Notes under the pieces: generated by a model
Databases searched by the model: none
What the model saw: only the letters and a program-made list of their open reading frames with translations
Told to the model about the DNA's origin: nothing
In this document: positions 61,682-64,000 of the stretch, piece after piece
Layout of the letters: each line of letters begins with the position of its first letter
Position numbering within the stretch: position 1 is the stretch's first letter
NCBI GenBank assembly: GCA_964427155.1
Contig: CAYRSC010000024.1
Location: 301,997 to 365,996 of the forward strand
Length of the DNA: 64,000 nt
Origin: Desulfothermus sp964427155
Lineage (GTDB): Bacteria > Desulfobacterota > Desulfovibrionia > Desulfovibrionales > Desulfothermaceae
Reading direction: 5' to 3'
Made by a program: the position numbers and the translations under genes

Positions 61682-62332
61682 TTACTCCTTCTCTCCCATT
61701 TCATACTTTTTCTTCAAAAAAACAGCAAGAAAGGTTAATATGATTATTTTTACATCTACGAGGAGAGAGCGTTCTTCCACATATTTTAACTGAAGCCTTA
61801 TCTTTGTGGGCCTGATCTCTTCCATATAGGTCCTTTCAGGGTCCTTACTCCCTGCAAGCACAGAACCCTCATCTGGGTTCCACAAAGAAGCCCAGTCTGT
61901 AATACCTGGTCTTACTGAGAGTATCTTTCTCTCCTCCTCTGTAAACATATTCACATAATAGGGGACCTCAGGTCTGGGGCCAACAATACTCATGTCTCCC
62001 TTTAATACATTTATGAGCTGGGGAAGTTCATCAAGCTTATACTTTCTCAAGAATTTCCCCACCCGGGTAATCCTTGGATCGTCATCAGCAGTGGAAGGAC
62101 CTCCTATCTTGTCAGCATTTACCACCATGGTCCTGAATTTATACATCCTAAAGGGAATGCCCCCCCTTCCTATCCTGAGTCCCTTATAAAACACAGGACC
62201 TCCATCTTCCCTTTTGATAAAAAAGGCACAACATAACATTAGGGGAGAAAAGAGGGCGAGTCCAATACAAGATAGACCTATATCCATCATTCTCTTTACC
62301 CTCTCATAGTTATCATTAAAAAATGACATCAT
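61682..62332 (-). CDS. Initiating sugar-phosphate transferase, PglC/WcaJ type
   Basis: A 216-residue monotopic polyprenyl-phosphate glycosyl-1-phosphate transferase. It has an N-terminal re-entrant helix (MMDIGLSCIGLALFSPLMLCCAFFI), then FYKGLRIGRGGIPFRMYKFRTM and the catalytic dyad segment KYKLDELPQLINVLKGDMS, then GPRPEVPYYV. It starts the lipid-linked glycan by loading a sugar phosphate onto undecaprenyl phosphate. AGGAGG precedes the tandem ATGs. Its size matches PglC rather than the larger WbaP, fitting the STT3 gene nearby. Confidence 0.93.
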   Translation of the reverse strand: MMSFFNDNYERVKRMMDIGLSCIGLALFSPLMLCCAFFIKREDGGPVFYKGLRIGRGGIPFRMYKFRTMVVNADKIGGPSTADDDPRITRVGKFLRKYKLDELPQLINVLKGDMSIVGPRPEVPYYVNMFTEEERKILSVRPGITDWASLWNPDEGSVLAGSKDPERTYMEEIRPTKIRLQLKYVEERSLLVDVKIIILTFLAVFLKKKYEMGEKE

Positions 62333-62343
62333 TACATCCTCCT

Positions 62344-63123
62344 TTAAGCCTTTTTTCCCACCACATAGAGGATCTTAAACTCAGAGGAGTCCCTATCTGT
62401 AACTATGGGAGAGGGTTTTAGATACTCCACCATTCCTGCAGAGATCCTGGAAGGGAGAGGTCTTAACTTACCCATAAAGATCCTTTTCAAAATGGTCCTG
62501 GCCTGAAGTGTCCCTGGGATAAGATTAAACCTTAAGGCAATCTTTTTGATTAAAAAAATTACATAATCTCTCACTCCTGTTGAAATTTTAAATGCCCCCC
62601 ATCTTCCACTAACCTTAAATCCAGCATCCTCCAGTAGAGAGGCCATTTCCTGGATGGAAAAATAACTATGGGTATAGGGACTGGGATGGAAGTCCCTCCA
62701 TAGCTTATTCACACTGCAAATAACTAGAAGGCCATTATCCCTCAATCCCCTGTATGCCTCCCTTACAAAATCAGCTGGATTCTGGAGATAATATATGGCC
62801 TCATATAATAATACCACATCAAAAGAGTCTTTTTTAAAAGGGAGATTATGAGCATCCGCCTGAACCAAAACCACCCTATTATCCCCATCCACTACCTTCT
62901 TGGCCATCTCCAGGTTCTTTTCATCAATATCAACTCCCACCACCTTATTGGCCCTTTCTGCCAGATAGGGAAGCCCAATCCCCGTACCACACGCCACTTC
63001 CAACACGTCCTTCTTTTCCACATGTCCTCTCACAAAATAATATCTATGACAAAGTCTTTCCAGCTGTTCCCTTGTAGCACCCAGCCCTGGATGCTCCGTT
63101 ACCTTAAAATAATTCGTTTTCAC
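62344..63123 (-). CDS. Class I SAM-dependent methyltransferase
   Basis: A 259-residue methyltransferase with motif I VLEVACGTGIGLPYL near residue 40, VVGVDIDEKNLEMA, LVQADAHNLPF and the motif IV region FDVVLLYEAIYYL. The start is GTG 63123, with GAAGGAG upstream, in preference to an ATG at 63147 that lacks a ribosome site. In this location it probably methylates a sugar or glycan intermediate, but a small-molecule role cannot be excluded. Confidence 0.85.
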   Translation of the reverse strand: MKTNYFKVTEHPGLGATREQLERLCHRYYFVRGHVEKKDVLEVACGTGIGLPYLAERANKVVGVDIDEKNLEMAKKVVDGDNRVVLVQADAHNLPFKKDSFDVVLLYEAIYYLQNPADFVREAYRGLRDNGLLVICSVNKLWRDFHPSPYTHSYFSIQEMASLLEDAGFKVSGRWGAFKISTGVRDYVIFLIKKIALRFNLIPGTLQARTILKRIFMGKLRPLPSRISAGMVEYLKPSPIVTDRDSSEFKILYVVGKKA

Positions 63124-63165
63124 TCCATCTACTCCTTCTTTAAACATAGCATAAATATAATAGGA

Positions 63166-64000
63166 CTAGGAACCAGCAGGCGCCAAACTTTCTAATAGGT
63201 CAGCATATTCGTTATAAATTACCTCTGCATCCCCAAACCGCTGAAAAAAGCAAGTGCAATTATTTGAAATCCTATCTCTAAGTTCCTTATTCTCTGCGAG
63301 CATAATTATATTGTTATATAACCCTTCTAAGTCACCCACCTTATAATTAAATCCAAGTTTATACTTCTCAATTAAATCTGCCATTTCTCCTTCTAAAGAA
63401 GAAATCAAAGGCAGGCCCGCAGAAAGATATTCAAATACTTTATTTGGCATAGCATCTATTACAGCATTACACGCAACTAGACCTGCCCATGATTTTTTCA
63501 AAACCCAGTGAATCTCTTCCTGACTTATCCATCCCGGTAGAATAACATTTGTTAATCCTAATGATTTTTGTTTAATATATCTAAACTGTTCTCCTGTTCC
63601 AGCCAATACAAAAATAATATCTTCTCTTCTTTCAAGATATAATTTTTTAGCTACTTCAATTATTAAAGATAACTCATAGGATCTACCAAATGTTCCAGAA
63701 AATAAAAATATCCTTTTATTATTTAACCTTTCAGACCATGAAGGAACTCTAGTCTCTCCTTGATAGTCTTTACAATAGCCTAAATAAAAGATCTTATCTG
63801 TATCCTTTCTAAAACGAGGTATCTTTTCTAATCCCCATTTTAATATACCTTTAGACATTGCTATAACACTGTCTGCCAATCTAAGTTGGCTTTTCAATTT
63901 TTGTCTATCTACCCATAATAAAGATTTTATACATCGTTTCAAAATTCCAGGCAAATCTTTCCAAAAAATATCAGGCCATTGATCCCGTAGATCTATGACA
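63166..64000 (-). CDS. Glycosyltransferase family 4, partial
   Basis: The frame is open from the right edge (VIDLRDQWPDIFW) to a stop at 63166, so at least 278 residues are present and the N-terminus is outside the window. FSGTFGRSYELSLIIEVAKKL, VLAGTGEQFRYIK, VILPGWISQEEI and the donor-site AMPNKVFEYLSAGLP are family 4 signatures. It adds a sugar to the growing glycan. The gene is AT-rich (a 60-base block counted at about 23% G+C), unlike the neighbouring methyltransferase, as is common for transferred glycosyltransferases. Confidence 0.9.
   Translation of the reverse strand, partial: VIDLRDQWPDIFWKDLPGILKRCIKSLLWVDRQKLKSQLRLADSVIAMSKGILKWGLEKIPRFRKDTDKIFYLGYCKDYQGETRVPSWSERLNNKRIFLFSGTFGRSYELSLIIEVAKKLYLERREDIIFVLAGTGEQFRYIKQKSLGLTNVILPGWISQEEIHWVLKKSWAGLVACNAVIDAMPNKVFEYLSAGLPLISSLEGEMADLIEKYKLGFNYKVGDLEGLYNNIIMLAENKELRDRISNNCTCFFQRFGDAEVIYNEYADLLESLAPAGS

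Noticed and set aside
1..64000. CRISPR arrays, rRNA genes, insertion sequences or prophage genes
   Set aside because: No regularly spaced repeats, transposase, integrase or phage structural genes were seen.

Overview
The window reads as chromosomal DNA of an anaerobic, probably thermophilic member of the Desulfobacterota or a close relative. The evidence is a TmcB/TmcC/TmcD membrane redox module otherwise known from sulfate reducers, a CbiK cobaltochelatase with an export signal as in Desulfovibrio, a bacterial STT3/PglB oligosaccharyltransferase, and CooT. Arg codons are mostly AGG/AGA and Ile is often ATA. Genes are densely packed, often overlap by a few bases, and mostly have strong GGAGG-type ribosome binding sites. 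No species can be named from the sequence alone.

Left third (1-21,700). gcvT (cut by the left edge) is divergent from lpdA, followed by an alpha/beta hydrolase and a YihY-type membrane protein. Then come a NUDIX hydrolase, a DedA protein, thrC-paaK, and the rpsF-rpsR-rplI-dnaB operon. Next are AMMECR1 plus a hydrolase, and a small nickel/cobalt-flavoured operon (cobO, a small His-containing helical protein, cooT). A four-gene module follows (DUF4178, small Tyr/Gly/Ser-rich membrane protein, double DUF350, membrane-fused spermidine synthase). After it lies an incomplete dipeptide-type ABC transporter (dppC-dppD-dppF, no dppB). The block ends with cbiK behind a clear cobalamin riboswitch and intrinsic terminator.

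Middle (21,800-46,700). kup precedes a tight trio: a metallo-beta-lactamase-fold protein, a protein-kinase-like (possibly SidJ-related) pseudokinase and a large hybrid histidine kinase, which converges on a chemoreceptor with the same type of paired Cache sensors. ftsY and an AT-rich DpnII-like restriction-modification pair follow. Then come an Smr protein, a degenerate receiver/GGDEF protein, rsmD-coaD-miaA, two exported proteins (one LPP20-like), tatA, a HAD phosphatase, yggT, DUF167 and DUF465 proteins, and ilvB-ilvN-ilvC.

Right third (46,700-64,000). A stand-alone GspE/PilB-type ATPase with an extra N-terminal region, a PflA-like radical SAM protein and tRNA-Leu(UAA) precede tmcD-tmcC-tmcB on the minus strand (no tmcA). 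The last 10 kb, all minus strand, looks like a protein N-glycosylation or surface-glycan locus: glycosyltransferase (cut by the right edge), methyltransferase, PglC-like sugar transferase, a two-gene ThDP E1 pair, DegT-type aminotransferase, STT3/PglB, CapD-type 4,6-dehydratase, with larB at its end.

Base composition is uneven. Most genes lie near 45-60% G+C in the 60-base blocks I counted. Several patches fall to about 23-28% (26.1-27.7 kb, 33.1-34.9 kb, 42.05-42.7 kb, 63.2-64.0 kb), and some have edges inside genes, suggesting mosaic acquisition. No CRISPR array, rRNA or insertion sequence was seen.
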